From contig NC_016051.1 of the NCBI RefSeq assembly GCF_000151205.2, forward strand, positions 1,798,001-1,862,000: 64,000 nt of DNA, read 5' to 3'. How positions within the stretch are numbered: the stretch's first letter is position 1; each line of letters begins with the position of its first letter. Source of the DNA: Thermococcus sp. AM4. GTDB lineage: Archaea; Methanobacteriota_B; Thermococci; Thermococcales; Thermococcaceae. The translations under genes and the position numbers were made by a program. This document shows, in pieces, positions 1 to 8,401 of the stretch. The notes beneath the pieces are model-generated. The model was not told the origin of the DNA. It saw only the letters and a list, made by a program, of their open reading frames with translations, and did no database searches.

Positions 1-491
1 TCGAGAGGGTGGCAAGTGAATTGGACCCCGTGCACTACGACCCTTCTGTATTCCCAGGGGCCATTTACAAGATGGGATCCTTTGGGGTAACGTTTTTGAT
101 ATTCTACTCCGGAAAGCTCGTCTGCACGGGGGCAAAGAGCGTTGAAACAATCAAAAGGGCCACTGAGGAGCTCAAACAGACGCTGGAATCCATGGGCATG
201 AAGTTCAGGGGAAAGCCCGAGATACGTGTTCAGAACATCGTGGCTGCCGGCGATGCGGGTTTTAGGACGCTCGACCTTGACACTGTTGCACTAACACTTC
301 CGAACGTTGAATATGAACCTGAAATCTTCCCCGGTGTGGTCTACAGGGTTAAAAACTCTAGGATAACGATTCTCATCTTTAACAGCGGGAAGATAGTCGT
401 ATCAGGGGCAAAAACGGAGGAGGACATTCAGAGGGCCGTTAACGAGCTAATCTCGGAATTTAAAAAATATGGTTTGGTAGGTGGGGAATGA
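1..491 (+). CDS. tbp: TATA-box binding protein (TBP), 5' truncated by window edge
   Basis: This is the saddle-shaped general transcription factor that binds TATA boxes with TFB. The frame is open to the window edge, so the first residues seen (ERVASELDPV) are internal and the GTG at 9 is not the start. Both direct repeats are visible: one with FPG and SGKLVCTGAKS, the second with VQNIV, ALTLPN, YEPEIFPGVVYRV and SGKIVVSGAK. By recall, the second repeat looks clearly more diverged from the Pyrococcus/Thermococcus housekeeping TBP than those are from each other. The usual acidic Glu-rich tail is missing: the protein ends KKYGLVGGE. It is therefore probably a second, divergent TBP. The gene is convergent with the antiporter module. 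Confidence 0.9.
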   Translation, partial: ERVASELDPVHYDPSVFPGAIYKMGSFGVTFLIFYSGKLVCTGAKSVETIKRATEELKQTLESMGMKFRGKPEIRVQNIVAAGDAGFRTLDLDTVALTLPNVEYEPEIFPGVVYRVKNSRITILIFNSGKIVVSGAKTEEDIQRAVNELISEFKKYGLVGGE

Positions 492-499
492 GTATCATA

Positions 500-525
500 A
501 TATCCTCTTTTTGTGTTTAAGTTCT
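500..525 (+). terminator. T-rich terminator after tbp
   Basis: A run of T residues (tcctctttttgtgttt) lies just after the tbp stop codon. It fits the oligo-T intrinsic termination used by Thermococcus RNA polymerase. No strong hairpin precedes it. The rest of the gap to 700 holds a short direct repeat (gaaacgcga at about 537 and 548) and nothing else recognisable. Confidence 0.45.
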
Positions 526-700
526 CAAAAGTGAAATGAAACGCGATGAAACGCGAAGGGTTAGTGTCTCCTAGACTAACTCCTTAAATTAATTTAAAGT
601 TTGGCCTCGCCTTCTTCCTCGCGGGGGTGGGGATTCACAAAAGAGTCCTTGAGAGGAGGTTCACCTCACATTCTCGTCCTTTCGGACTAGACCTTACAAG

Positions 701-722
701 AAAAATTGAAAAAACGAGAATT
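701..722 (-). terminator. Oligo-T terminator of the CO/hydrogenase/Mrp operon
   Basis: On the minus strand, shortly after the mrpD stop codon, the transcript would contain two T-runs (TTTTTT and TTTTT separated by CAA). This is a typical archaeal termination signal and would close the long minus-strand operon facing tbp. Confidence 0.45.
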
Positions 723-730
723 AGAATCTA

Positions 731-2296
731 TTAAGATATTTTAATTTTCCCTGCTAAGGTTAATGCCTCGTGGATGTATTGTTTGTAGTTCACTGCTTGG
801 ACTACCGCCGGGTTAATATAGTGGCTGACAATGTAGGGGGCAACAAGGCCAATAACAATACACGCCAAGGCCAAGACTAGGCACACACCACTCATACTCC
901 AGCACTCCCTAACCTCGATGTTCTCCCTGGGCTCTCCGAGCCAGACCTCGTAGAACACTCTAATGTAAGCCACCAAAGCCGTCACCGAACTCACAACCAG
1001 CACCAAAGCCAGCACTGGATTTTCATCCAAAAACGCATTGAACAAGAGCAGCTTGCTGAAAAACACATTGAACGGCGGCACACCCACCAGACTCAGCGAA
1101 GCCACCGCCAAACTGAAAGTCGCCACCGGCATCCTCCTCCCAAGGCCAGCCAAATCCTCAATATTCCTCGAGCCAGCAGCGTGAATAAACACTCCAGCCG
1201 CGAGGAAAAGCAACGCCTTAGCAACCGCGTGGTTCATCATGTGGAAGAGTGCGGCGCTTAACGCCAACTCACTCCCAACACCAACCGCCATCACCAGATA
1301 ACCCATGTGCATTACTGTCGAGTAAGCAATCAGCCTCTTCACATCCCTCTGCACGAGCATCATTAGGGCTCCAAAGAGCGCCGAAACTGCTCCAAGGAAC
1401 ATTAGAATAACACTAAGCGAGTGGACAACACCAGACAGGCCAGAACTTAGAGTCCCACCGTAGACGGTGTACAAAAACCTGGCCAAAGCATAAACGCCCA
1501 CATTAACCACCAGCCCAGAGAGCACAGCCGAAATTGGACTCGGCGCCGCCGGGTGGGCCTCCGGAAGCCAGAAGTGGTTCGGAAACACAGCAGCTTTTAT
1601 GAGGAACGCCCAGGTTGCCAGGGCCAAGGCGATCCCAGAGGCAATAACCACGTCTCCCCAGGGCTTCCCAACCACCGGGAAGTCCATTCCATGGAGTAGG
1701 GCACTCAGGTTGGCGAAGTTCAGCGTTCCAAAAGCGTAGTAGAGGACTCCAAGGGCCAGGAAGTACATTGTCGTTCCAACTGCTCCAATCAGCGCGTACT
1801 TCAAGCCCGCAACCACCGAATCTCCCCTGTCACGGTAAAACATGACCAGAGCATACGCTGCGATGCTGGTAACTTCTATCATAACGAAGAGGTTGAAGGC
1901 GTCACCGGTCAGGAGAACGCCGAGTAAACCCGCCTCAAGGCCGAGGTAGAGCGTGTAGTACCATTCCAGCCCGCTCTCGCCCTCGAGGTGACGGTAGCTG
2001 TAGACTGCGATGAGGAACATCAATGCCGCGGTCACGAGGGTTATTAACGCACTCATCCGGTCGACTTCATAAATTATGCCAACCGGAGCCGCCCAGCCGC
2101 CAAACGTGTAAATCAACGGTTCTTTTGAAGAGTAAGCCAGCTGGAAGAGTTTAAAAGCGCTCACAGCTGTTAAACCCGTTCCGGCTAGAGCGTAAGCCAG
2201 CACAATCCTCCTGTTCCCCTTAATGAGGATTGATGTCAGTGGTAACGCGAAGGCGAAGAGGATTGGGATTACGGGAGTCAAACCAACGACGTTCAT
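731..2296 (-). CDS. mrpD: Mrp-type Na+/H+ antiporter subunit D
   Basis: This is a polytopic membrane protein of the MrpD/NuoN/ND2 proton-translocating family, about 521 residues with about 14 hydrophobic segments. It would carry ion translocation in the antiporter module attached to the CO-linked hydrogenase. Visible family features are the Lys/His helices around FLIKAAVFPNHFWLPEAHP and the broken-helix stretch PISAVLSG. It is the last gene of the cluster. The start is the ATG at 2296, correctly spaced after GAGGTGGTG; the adjacent ATG at 2299 is possible but too close to the Shine-Dalgarno. It lies 10 bases after mrpE. Confidence 0.92.
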   Translation of the reverse strand: MNVVGLTPVIPILFAFALPLTSILIKGNRRIVLAYALAGTGLTAVSAFKLFQLAYSSKEPLIYTFGGWAAPVGIIYEVDRMSALITLVTAALMFLIAVYSYRHLEGESGLEWYYTLYLGLEAGLLGVLLTGDAFNLFVMIEVTSIAAYALVMFYRDRGDSVVAGLKYALIGAVGTTMYFLALGVLYYAFGTLNFANLSALLHGMDFPVVGKPWGDVVIASGIALALATWAFLIKAAVFPNHFWLPEAHPAAPSPISAVLSGLVVNVGVYALARFLYTVYGGTLSSGLSGVVHSLSVILMFLGAVSALFGALMMLVQRDVKRLIAYSTVMHMGYLVMAVGVGSELALSAALFHMMNHAVAKALLFLAAGVFIHAAGSRNIEDLAGLGRRMPVATFSLAVASLSLVGVPPFNVFFSKLLLFNAFLDENPVLALVLVVSSVTALVAYIRVFYEVWLGEPRENIEVRECWSMSGVCLVLALACIVIGLVAPYIVSHYINPAVVQAVNYKQYIHEALTLAGKIKIS

Positions 2297-2306
2297 CATC
2301 ACCACC

Positions 2307-2792
2307 TCACTCGAATATTCTCTCCGCGTACTTCTCAAACTCCTCGCAGATTTCTTTCTTGGCCTTTTCAGGCTCTTCAGTAGTCACGTTGATCCAGTTC
2401 ACGTAAAGGTAATCCTCATCAACGTCAACAACTACAGTTCCGGGAGTGTTCGTTATCGAGTTGGCGACCAAAGCCCTCGCGTACTCGCTCTTTACCTTCA
2501 ACGGGACTTTCACGATTCCAGGCTCGACTTTTCCCGTGATTATTCTCCCAATAACGTCCAGGTGGGCTTTAACTTCAGCCACGAGGAAGTACCAGAGGAA
2601 GTAAATCAGCCCCCATGCCCACCTGGCCGGGTTGAGGGCTTTGACATCGTTTTTTACCAGAAAGCGGCCAACCAAGAGGCCTACAATTACTCCAACTATT
2701 ACTCCAGTGACCAAGTCGTAGGGTGTAACTGAACCCGTGAAGATGATGTACGTCACAAAGGCCAATATCGCCGTTGGAATCACGCCCTTCAT
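2307..2792 (-). CDS. mrpE: Mrp-type Na+/H+ antiporter subunit E
   Basis: This is a 161-residue membrane protein of the MnhE/MrpE family. It has two to three N-terminal hydrophobic helices, then a soluble part with the family signature ANSITNTPGTVVVDVDEDYLY. It is a structural subunit of the multi-subunit antiporter. The start overlaps the mrpC stop by four bases, so the two are translationally coupled. Confidence 0.92.
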   Translation of the reverse strand: MKGVIPTAILAFVTYIIFTGSVTPYDLVTGVIVGVIVGLLVGRFLVKNDVKALNPARWAWGLIYFLWYFLVAEVKAHLDVIGRIITGKVEPGIVKVPLKVKSEYARALVANSITNTPGTVVVDVDEDYLYVNWINVTTEEPEKAKKEICEEFEKYAERIFE

Positions 2793-3193
2793 GCTTCATC
2801 CCTCCTCAATAAGCTGGGGAGGAGTTTGCCGACTTCCCTCACATCCAGCGTCCCGTAAATCCTGTAAATCTGGATTATCGCGAAGGCTATGAGAATGTTA
2901 ACCGCCATTCCAATGACTACTGCCGTTAAAACCAACGCCTGCGGGAGCGGGTCAACGGCCGTCCTAACGAACTCTCCGAGGGCCGTTTTGGAGAGCTGGG
3001 GCAGAATTGGGGGCTTTACGGGGTAGATTACCCTATAACCGAGGAGAACCACGAGGACGTTGGCCGTATCACCGAAGATAGTTAACGCTATGAGTTTTTT
3101 CACGAGGTTGGGCTTTGCCACAATCCCGTAAACGCTTATGATCAGCGTTGCGAGGAGGGAAGTTATTGTAATGCTCCAGAGGAGGGTGCTCAT
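2789..3193 (-). CDS. mrpC: Mrp-type Na+/H+ antiporter subunit C (NuoK-like)
   Basis: This is a 134-residue protein with three hydrophobic helices, related to NuoK and MrpC (LTIFGDTANVLVVLLGYR; ALVLTAVVIGMAVNILIAFA). It is part of the membrane arm that couples electron flow to cation transport. It overlaps mrpB and mrpE by four bases on each side, which supports a single operon. Confidence 0.9.
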   Translation of the reverse strand: MSTLLWSITITSLLATLIISVYGIVAKPNLVKKLIALTIFGDTANVLVVLLGYRVIYPVKPPILPQLSKTALGEFVRTAVDPLPQALVLTAVVIGMAVNILIAFAIIQIYRIYGTLDVREVGKLLPSLLRRDEA

Positions 3194-3948
3194 CTCCTCA
3201 CCCCCAGGAATTTTCTGAACTTTTCCTCTGGAATGCTCAGGAGGAGGAAGACTGCCGTGAAGCCTGCCCCAACGGCGAGGTATTCAAAGAAGTTGTAGAA
3301 CACCAGAGAACCCCCCAGGGGTACTCCGAGGGCTTTTGCCGGGAAGATGGGCTGGTTCTGCATGAGGTAGCCTCCCGTGAGGAGTGGGACTAAAGCAGTG
3401 AGTACAACTCCGAGCAGTCCGATTGAACGGATTATTATGGCCCTCGTCTTGTCGAGACCGTTCTTTTCAAGCGCGTACTTGGTGCAGACTGCTATTATCA
3501 GCAACGGAGCAACTGCCAGTGCGGAGCCACCCTGAAAGCCGCCGCCGGGTGTTAATTGCCCGTGGAGTGCTATTGAAGCGGAAACAGCCAGAATCATTGC
3601 GACTATGAGTTTTGTCACTGTTCCCACCGGTTCTGGGAGTTCTGGTTTTGGCTCGCCTTGTTTTGCTTCTTCGCTTTGTTCTTTGCTCAGCCTGAAGAGG
3701 GTTAGGCTTCCTATTATTGCCAGGAAGAAGACGGCCGTCTCGAATAGTGTATCAACTCCACGGTAGTCCCAGATGATTGAAGTTACTGCCTCTGGGCTTT
3801 TTGCGGAGTATTCTCCGAAGTAGCTGTTCTGGAGGTAGAATTCTCCGAGGGGGTGGAGGTTCTTTTGTGGGGTCAGGTTTTGGGCAATGTAACAAGCAAC
3901 CCCAAGGACGGTGATTAGGGTGATGATTAGGCCGATTAAGCGCTTCAT
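3190..3948 (-). CDS. mrpB: Mrp-type antiporter subunit B (MbhE/MbhF-like fusion)
   Basis: The protein has 252 residues. The N-terminal third (helix, then a region with YRGVDTLFETAVFFLAIIGS) resembles the MrpA C-terminal/MbhE segment. The C-terminal part (VTKLIVAMILAV, LTPGGGFQGG, FFEYLAVGAGF) is the MnhB domain. In other Thermococcales modules these can be two genes, so this looks like a fusion. It abuts the small MbhD-like gene with no gap. Confidence 0.88.
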   Translation of the reverse strand: MKRLIGLIITLITVLGVACYIAQNLTPQKNLHPLGEFYLQNSYFGEYSAKSPEAVTSIIWDYRGVDTLFETAVFFLAIIGSLTLFRLSKEQSEEAKQGEPKPELPEPVGTVTKLIVAMILAVSASIALHGQLTPGGGFQGGSALAVAPLLIIAVCTKYALEKNGLDKTRAIIIRSIGLLGVVLTALVPLLTGGYLMQNQPIFPAKALGVPLGGSLVFYNFFEYLAVGAGFTAVFLLLSIPEEKFRKFLGVRR

Positions 3949-4203
3949 TCACACCACCTCGTACCTTTCGGTTTTTCCGATGATGAAGATGAGGAGCGCC
4001 GAGTATATTCCCACCGCTATTGCCACGTAGGCGAGGACAATGTCCGGCGCCATGAGGAGGTAGAAGATTATGGCGTAGGCTATGGCCTGGACTGCTGAGT
4101 AGGCCACTGCCCTGAGGAGGTCTTTTTCTGTTATTGCTAAGTATGAGAATGCCAGACCTATCAAGGCCGTGATTGCGAGGATTGATAGGTGCAGCTCGAT
4201 CAT
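3949..4203 (-). CDS. MbhD-like/DUF4040 antiporter subunit
   Basis: This is an 84-residue, three-helix membrane protein (LLRAVAYSAVQAIAYAIIFYL, then DIVLAYVAIAVGIYSALLIF). It matches the MbhD/DUF4040 piece that corresponds to a C-terminal part of MrpA. It overlaps mrpG by four bases. No full-length MrpA is present, so the module relies on this split version, as is usual in hydrogenase-linked Mrp modules. Confidence 0.87.
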   Translation of the reverse strand: MIELHLSILAITALIGLAFSYLAITEKDLLRAVAYSAVQAIAYAIIFYLLMAPDIVLAYVAIAVGIYSALLIFIIGKTERYEVV

Positions 4204-4547
4204 TCTCTCGCCTCCTTTAGGTGGTCAACCTTGGGTTTCCACTCCACAATCCCGCTCCTGTGGGCGGCGTAGGCCAGTGCCGTTGCTCCTGCCGGAGCCG
4301 CGAGGAGGACTATTATCCCCGTGATGAGGCTGGCTCCGGCTATCGCGTATTTGTGTGGGATGTTTGTGCCGAGTGCTAATAAGGCAACGCCGAAGAGCGG
4401 CACTACTGCCCCGCCTATTGTCCCGACGGTTGCCGCGTGCAGGCGGACGTAGAAGTTTGGAAACTTGAGCAGCCCGATTGCTCCAAGGAGGTCGCAGATT
4501 CCGCCGATGGTTATCAGGATTGCGCCGAGGATGAAGGTTATGCTCAT
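4200..4547 (-). CDS. mrpG: Mrp-type Na+/H+ antiporter subunit G
   Basis: This is a 115-residue MnhG/MrpG family protein with three hydrophobic helices. The typical sequence LGAIGLLKFPNFYVRLHAAT lies near residue 20. It is a small structural subunit of the antiporter and overlaps mrpF by four bases. Confidence 0.92.
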   Translation of the reverse strand: MSITFILGAILITIGGICDLLGAIGLLKFPNFYVRLHAATVGTIGGAVVPLFGVALLALGTNIPHKYAIAGASLITGIIVLLAAPAGATALAYAAHRSGIVEWKPKVDHLKEARE

Positions 4548-4825
4548 GCTCCCACCTCCTTCTTCGTGAGGTGGTTTGCGATGTAAACGTCTAAGAGGTA
4601 GGCCCAGAGTGCCAGGGTTATAGCCCCGCTGATGAGGTAGATGCTTCTGAAGTATACCGCGAGGATCGCCATGAATGCTGCTATGTCAAAGCTCATGCAG
4701 TCAACCGCTAGAATCATGTCTGGGACGGTTGGACCTTTGATGGCCCTTATTGTGTAGAGGATGAACGCCGCTATGTACAGGGGGAAGATGATTTCCATGA
4801 GCGTGACGAGATTACCCGCGGACAC
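4544..4825 (-). CDS. mrpF: Mrp-type Na+/H+ antiporter subunit F
   Basis: This is a three-helix MnhF/MrpF protein (IRAIKGPTVPDMILAVDCMS). I place the start at the GTG at 4825, six bases after AGGAGGG, giving 93 residues, the usual family length. The longer open frame upstream runs antiparallel through the hydrogenase small-subunit gene and is not real. The gene starts at the end of the hydrogenase small-subunit gene, joining the antiporter and hydrogenase modules. Confidence 0.9.
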   Translation of the reverse strand: MSAGNLVTLMEIIFPLYIAAFILYTIRAIKGPTVPDMILAVDCMSFDIAAFMAILAVYFRSIYLISGAITLALWAYLLDVYIANHLTKKEVGA

Positions 4826-4826
4826 C

Positions 4827-5390
4827 TCAGACCCTCCTGACCTCAAGCTTTGGAAGGAAGTGTCTCGTCTTTTCGGCTTCCATGAGAAGACTCGCCAGCC
4901 GAATCTTTTCCTCAGCAACACTTTCCTCTGGCTCAATGTAGACCTGTTTCCTCTGCTTCTTTTCGAGCATCCCTCTGGCGACGGCAACTCCGTAGATTAT
5001 GGCCTCCGGTTTCGGCGGGCAGCCGGGGATGAAAACGGTAGCGGGCGGTTCGATGTTGTACTCTTCCTTCAGGATTTTGTAGAGCTCTTTAATTCCCCCA
5101 ATGACGGAATACGTGTCGTACCAGATGCCTCCCCCGCAGGCGCAGGCTCCAATAGCGAGAACCACTTTGGGGTCGGGAACGGCTGTGAGGGCATCTATGA
5201 CTTTGGGAAGGCACTCCCTCGTGATGGGCCCGGTGAACGCTATGGCATCGGCGTGTCTAGGACTTCCAACGAGCTTTATCCCGAGCCTTTCGACGTCATT
5301 TCTTGGGGCAAACATGTTGAGAACTTCTATGTCACAGCCGTTGCACGAGCCTGAGTTGAGGTGGAAGACCCAGAGGCTTTTCTTTATCAT
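4827..5390 (-). CDS. Membrane-bound NiFe hydrogenase small subunit (NuoB/CooL-like)
   Basis: This 187-residue protein holds the proximal [4Fe-4S] cluster that hands electrons to the NiFe site. Cluster ligands are seen in SGSCNGCDIEVL (about residues 13-24), GACACGGG near residue 100 and PGCPPKPE near residue 140. This is the group 4 hydrogenase/NuoB pattern. It corresponds to CooL of Rhodospirillum and the small subunit of the T. onnurineus CO-linked (Mch) hydrogenase. It overlaps the ferredoxin-type subunit gene by four bases. Confidence 0.93.
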   Translation of the reverse strand: MIKKSLWVFHLNSGSCNGCDIEVLNMFAPRNDVERLGIKLVGSPRHADAIAFTGPITRECLPKVIDALTAVPDPKVVLAIGACACGGGIWYDTYSVIGGIKELYKILKEEYNIEPPATVFIPGCPPKPEAIIYGVAVARGMLEKKQRKQVYIEPEESVAEEKIRLASLLMEAEKTRHFLPKLEVRRV

Positions 5391-5893
5391 CGTTTACACC
5401 CCCAGAGCCTCCATTCTGAGGTCTTCTCCATCCGGCACTCGGGGCACAGAAGGAGCGACTTCCTCTCCCAGGGAGGAACGTTCTCCGCCACCTGTATCAG
5501 GTGCCTGTAGGTATCGAACGGTTTCCCGCACTTGCCGCAACGGATAAGTTTGAGCTCGACCACCTGATGGAGGTCGTCCTGATCGGGGGTTGCCAGCTCA
5601 AACTCCTTCGTCAGCTTTATCGCCCCCACCGGACAGACATCCTGACAGCGGGCGCAGAATATACACCTCCCGAGGAAAAGGTGCACGACCCTCACTCCTC
5701 TCTCAACGTCATCGTAGACCTGGATTGCTTGGGGCGGGCAGGCGTTGGCACAGGCGCCGCAACCGATGCACTTCTCTCCATCTATCACGGGCTTTCCCCT
5801 GTAGTCCTCCGGCACCTCAATCGGCGCAAAGGGATACTTCTCCGTGACCTTGCCTATGGAGAGGGCTTTAGAAATGAGTTTAAGCCTTCCCAT
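5387..5893 (-). CDS. Hydrogenase ferredoxin-like subunit (NuoI/CooX-like)
   Basis: This 168-residue protein has two [4Fe-4S] motifs, CIGCGACANACP (about residues 42-53) and CIFCARCQDVCP (about 77-88). It relays electrons from CooF towards the hydrogenase small subunit. A C-terminal stretch has two more CxxC pairs (CGKCGK and CPECR), which could bind a metal and extend beyond the minimal NuoI fold. It overlaps the large-subunit gene by 14 bases. Confidence 0.93.
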   Translation of the reverse strand: MGRLKLISKALSIGKVTEKYPFAPIEVPEDYRGKPVIDGEKCIGCGACANACPPQAIQVYDDVERGVRVVHLFLGRCIFCARCQDVCPVGAIKLTKEFELATPDQDDLHQVVELKLIRCGKCGKPFDTYRHLIQVAENVPPWERKSLLLCPECRMEKTSEWRLWGCKR

Positions 5894-7517
5894 TGCCCAC
5901 CCTCCTGATTCCTTCTTCCAGAGAACCTCTCCACAGGACTCTACCGTTTTCCGAGTCTATTATGGAGACGTGGTCTGTGCATGAGAAGCACGGGTCTATT
6001 GAGGCTATGATTATGGGAGCGTCCGCGATGTCATTGCCCCTGAGCATGACGGGAACCGCGGGCAGGTTGTTGTAGGTTGAGGCCCTCGGATGCCAGCGGT
6101 AGACCTTGTTCTCCCCCCATGTTATTACAACGTGCACGTCCTCTCCCCTGGGAGCCTCGGTGACGCCAAGGCCGAGCTTGAAGCCGGGTATCTCGTAGTC
6201 CTCGTTTATGAGCTCTCCTTCCGGCATGTTGTCCAGTGCCTGTCTTATCATGCTGAAGCTCTGGAAAGTTTCGTCGTATCTCACGAGGAACCTTGAGAGA
6301 ACGTCTTCACCTTTGTAAACGGGAACCTCAAAGTCAAGGTCACCGTATGCCGCGTATGGATGGTCCCTCCTGACGTCCGTGTCTATCCCCGAGGCCCTGG
6401 CAACCGGTCCGACAACACCTATTTCCCTGCCTTTCTTTTTCGGAAGAACACCGACGTTCTCCATCCTTTCTTTGAGCTCCCCCATCTTGACAACGTTGTC
6501 GAGGATTTCTCTGCTGTCCTTTTCTGCGAGGTCGAGGAGTTCCAGAACCTTTCTCTTTTTCTCCTCTGGGATATCCCTCCGAACACCACCGATAAGGTTT
6601 ATTCCGTAGGTTTTCCTGTTGCCCGTTATCAGCTCCGCTATGTCCATGATGTACTCCCTGGCCCTCCAGAGGTGCATGAAACCGCTGTCGAATCCAAGGA
6701 GATGACAGGCAACTCCAAACCAGAGGAGGTGGCTGTGTAACCTCTCTACCTCAAGCATTATTGTTCTGATGTACCTTGCGCGCTCTGGAACGTAAATGTT
6801 GGTTGCATCTTCCACGGCTTGACAGTAAGCAGTCGAGTGCGTGCAGCCGCAGATGCCGCATATTCTCTCGGCCAAGAACGGTACTTGGTTGAGGGTCATC
6901 CTGCTTTCTGCGAGTTTTTCCATGCCCCTGTGAATATGGAATCCCCTGTATTTTGCATCAACGATTTTGTCCCCTTTTACGTAGAGCTCAAAGTACTCCG
7001 GCTCGTGGAGAGTTGGGTGATAAGGCCCGAGAGGCACTTCGATGATATCGGGCCTTGGTTTCTTCCTTCCCTCCTTTGGTTTGGCTGGAGGGAGCTTCTT
7101 GTTGTACGGAAAGTCTTTTCTCAGAGGATACACCCCTTCAGGCCAATCTTCAGGCAGGATGAGTCTTTCCGGTTCTGGATGGCCCTCAAAAATGATTCCC
7201 AACATATCCATAGCTTCTCTCTCTGACCAGCTGGCTCCCTCTATCACAGGAGTTATCGATGGCAGTGTGAGCTCGTTGGTGGGAGTTGTCAGCTTGAGAA
7301 TTACGTGCCTCCTCTCGGCCTCGCAGTTGAAGACGTGATACATCGCGAACCTCATGTTGACCGGCCTCTCATCAACCCCCATTCCACACGAGTAGTAACA
7401 GCCGGCGTTGAATAGGCCCTTAGCTATTTCCCTGACCCTCTCAGGACTTACCTCCGCGACCGTTACCCTGTCATCGTGCCGCAGTATCTTGCATCCTTTC
7501 AGTACCTCAACCACCAT
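5880..7517 (-). CDS. Membrane-bound NiFe hydrogenase large subunit (NuoC-NuoD fusion, CooH-like)
   Basis: This 545-residue catalytic subunit reduces protons to H2. Residues 1-150 form a NuoC-like domain (WSEREAMDMLGIIFEGHP). The rest is the NuoD/hydrogenase domain. NiFe ligands are seen in ERICGICGCTHS (about residue 215) and near the C-terminus in DPCFSCTDH. About 28 residues follow the last motif, so whether it is processed by an endopeptidase is open. The start at 7517 follows GGGGTGGT. In Rhodospirillum the two domains are separate genes (cooU and cooH). Confidence 0.94.
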   Translation of the reverse strand: MVVEVLKGCKILRHDDRVTVAEVSPERVREIAKGLFNAGCYYSCGMGVDERPVNMRFAMYHVFNCEAERRHVILKLTTPTNELTLPSITPVIEGASWSEREAMDMLGIIFEGHPEPERLILPEDWPEGVYPLRKDFPYNKKLPPAKPKEGRKKPRPDIIEVPLGPYHPTLHEPEYFELYVKGDKIVDAKYRGFHIHRGMEKLAESRMTLNQVPFLAERICGICGCTHSTAYCQAVEDATNIYVPERARYIRTIMLEVERLHSHLLWFGVACHLLGFDSGFMHLWRAREYIMDIAELITGNRKTYGINLIGGVRRDIPEEKKRKVLELLDLAEKDSREILDNVVKMGELKERMENVGVLPKKKGREIGVVGPVARASGIDTDVRRDHPYAAYGDLDFEVPVYKGEDVLSRFLVRYDETFQSFSMIRQALDNMPEGELINEDYEIPGFKLGLGVTEAPRGEDVHVVITWGENKVYRWHPRASTYNNLPAVPVMLRGNDIADAPIIIASIDPCFSCTDHVSIIDSENGRVLWRGSLEEGIRRVGNGKA

Positions 7518-7519
7518 TT

Positions 7520-8401
7520 TTACCACCCCATTACAGCTAACAACCAGCATAAGGCACCGAGAATTGAAAACCTCTTGAGAAACCTCACTGCGTCCTTCGT
7601 CCTGAATCTCCCGCAGGAGGCCTCTATTGTGGAGTAGATCACTGATAGAACGATCAGGCCTATCACGTAATAAGTGGCCCTGATAGCTGAAGTTCCCCTG
7701 AGGAAAAAGTTCAGAAAGACCGTGAACAGGAGAAGTCTCTTTGTATATATTGAGAGCTTTAGGAGTGCAAGCTGCCTTCCACTGTACTCGATTAGGGGCC
7801 CCTCCACGATTTCAGGCTCTGCCTCAGCGACATCAAACGGAACCCTTGCCCCGGCCACATACACGAGCACAACGAAGAGCAGTGCGCCGATAAGGGCGGA
7901 AGCTTTGAACGGGAGGGGGAAGAGGTTTGAGAGCGTGAAGCTTTTGGCTGAAACCGCCAAAGCCGCTATAATAAAGGCCAGTGAAAACTCCTCGGCCATG
8001 AAGAGGGATATCTCTCTGTGGGATCCTATTTGGGCGTAGGGGTCTCCACTTGAGAAGCCCCCCAGGGTCACGGCAACGGTACCGAGTGTCATCAGGTAGA
8101 GGAATGCTATGATGTCCCCCCAGAACCTCATTGAGTCTGGCAGAATAGCTGGAACGAAGAAGAAAGCTGTGAGTATCGAGGCGAGTGCTATGGGAGGCCC
8201 AAGACGGAAGAGCCATCTCATTGACTCGGATGGGGTTGTCGAGGGCCTTCTGAAGAGCTTTATTAGATCAAACCATGTCTGAAGGATGGGCGGTCCCTGA
8301 CGGGTTTGAAGTTTGGCCTTGATTTTTCTTTCGAGACCATCTAAAAGCGGGGCAAAGATGACTGCAAATATTACGTTTACAATGCATCCTGCGAGAGTCA
8401 T
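7520..8401 (-). CDS. Hydrogenase membrane anchor subunit (NuoH/CooK-like)
   Basis: This NuoH/HycD-family protein of about 293 residues has about 8 hydrophobic helices. It anchors the hydrogenase to the membrane arm. Family signatures are LLDGLERKIKAKLQTRQGPP near residue 25 and the acidic loop RVPFDVAEAEPEIVEGPLIE near residue 200. The start ATG at 8401 overlaps the stop of the preceding gene and follows GGGGGTG. Longer open frames upstream lie inside that gene. Confidence 0.93.
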   Translation of the reverse strand: MTLAGCIVNVIFAVIFAPLLDGLERKIKAKLQTRQGPPILQTWFDLIKLFRRPSTTPSESMRWLFRLGPPIALASILTAFFFVPAILPDSMRFWGDIIAFLYLMTLGTVAVTLGGFSSGDPYAQIGSHREISLFMAEEFSLAFIIAALAVSAKSFTLSNLFPLPFKASALIGALLFVVLVYVAGARVPFDVAEAEPEIVEGPLIEYSGRQLALLKLSIYTKRLLLFTVFLNFFLRGTSAIRATYYVIGLIVLSVIYSTIEASCGRFRTKDAVRFLKRFSILGALCWLLAVMGW

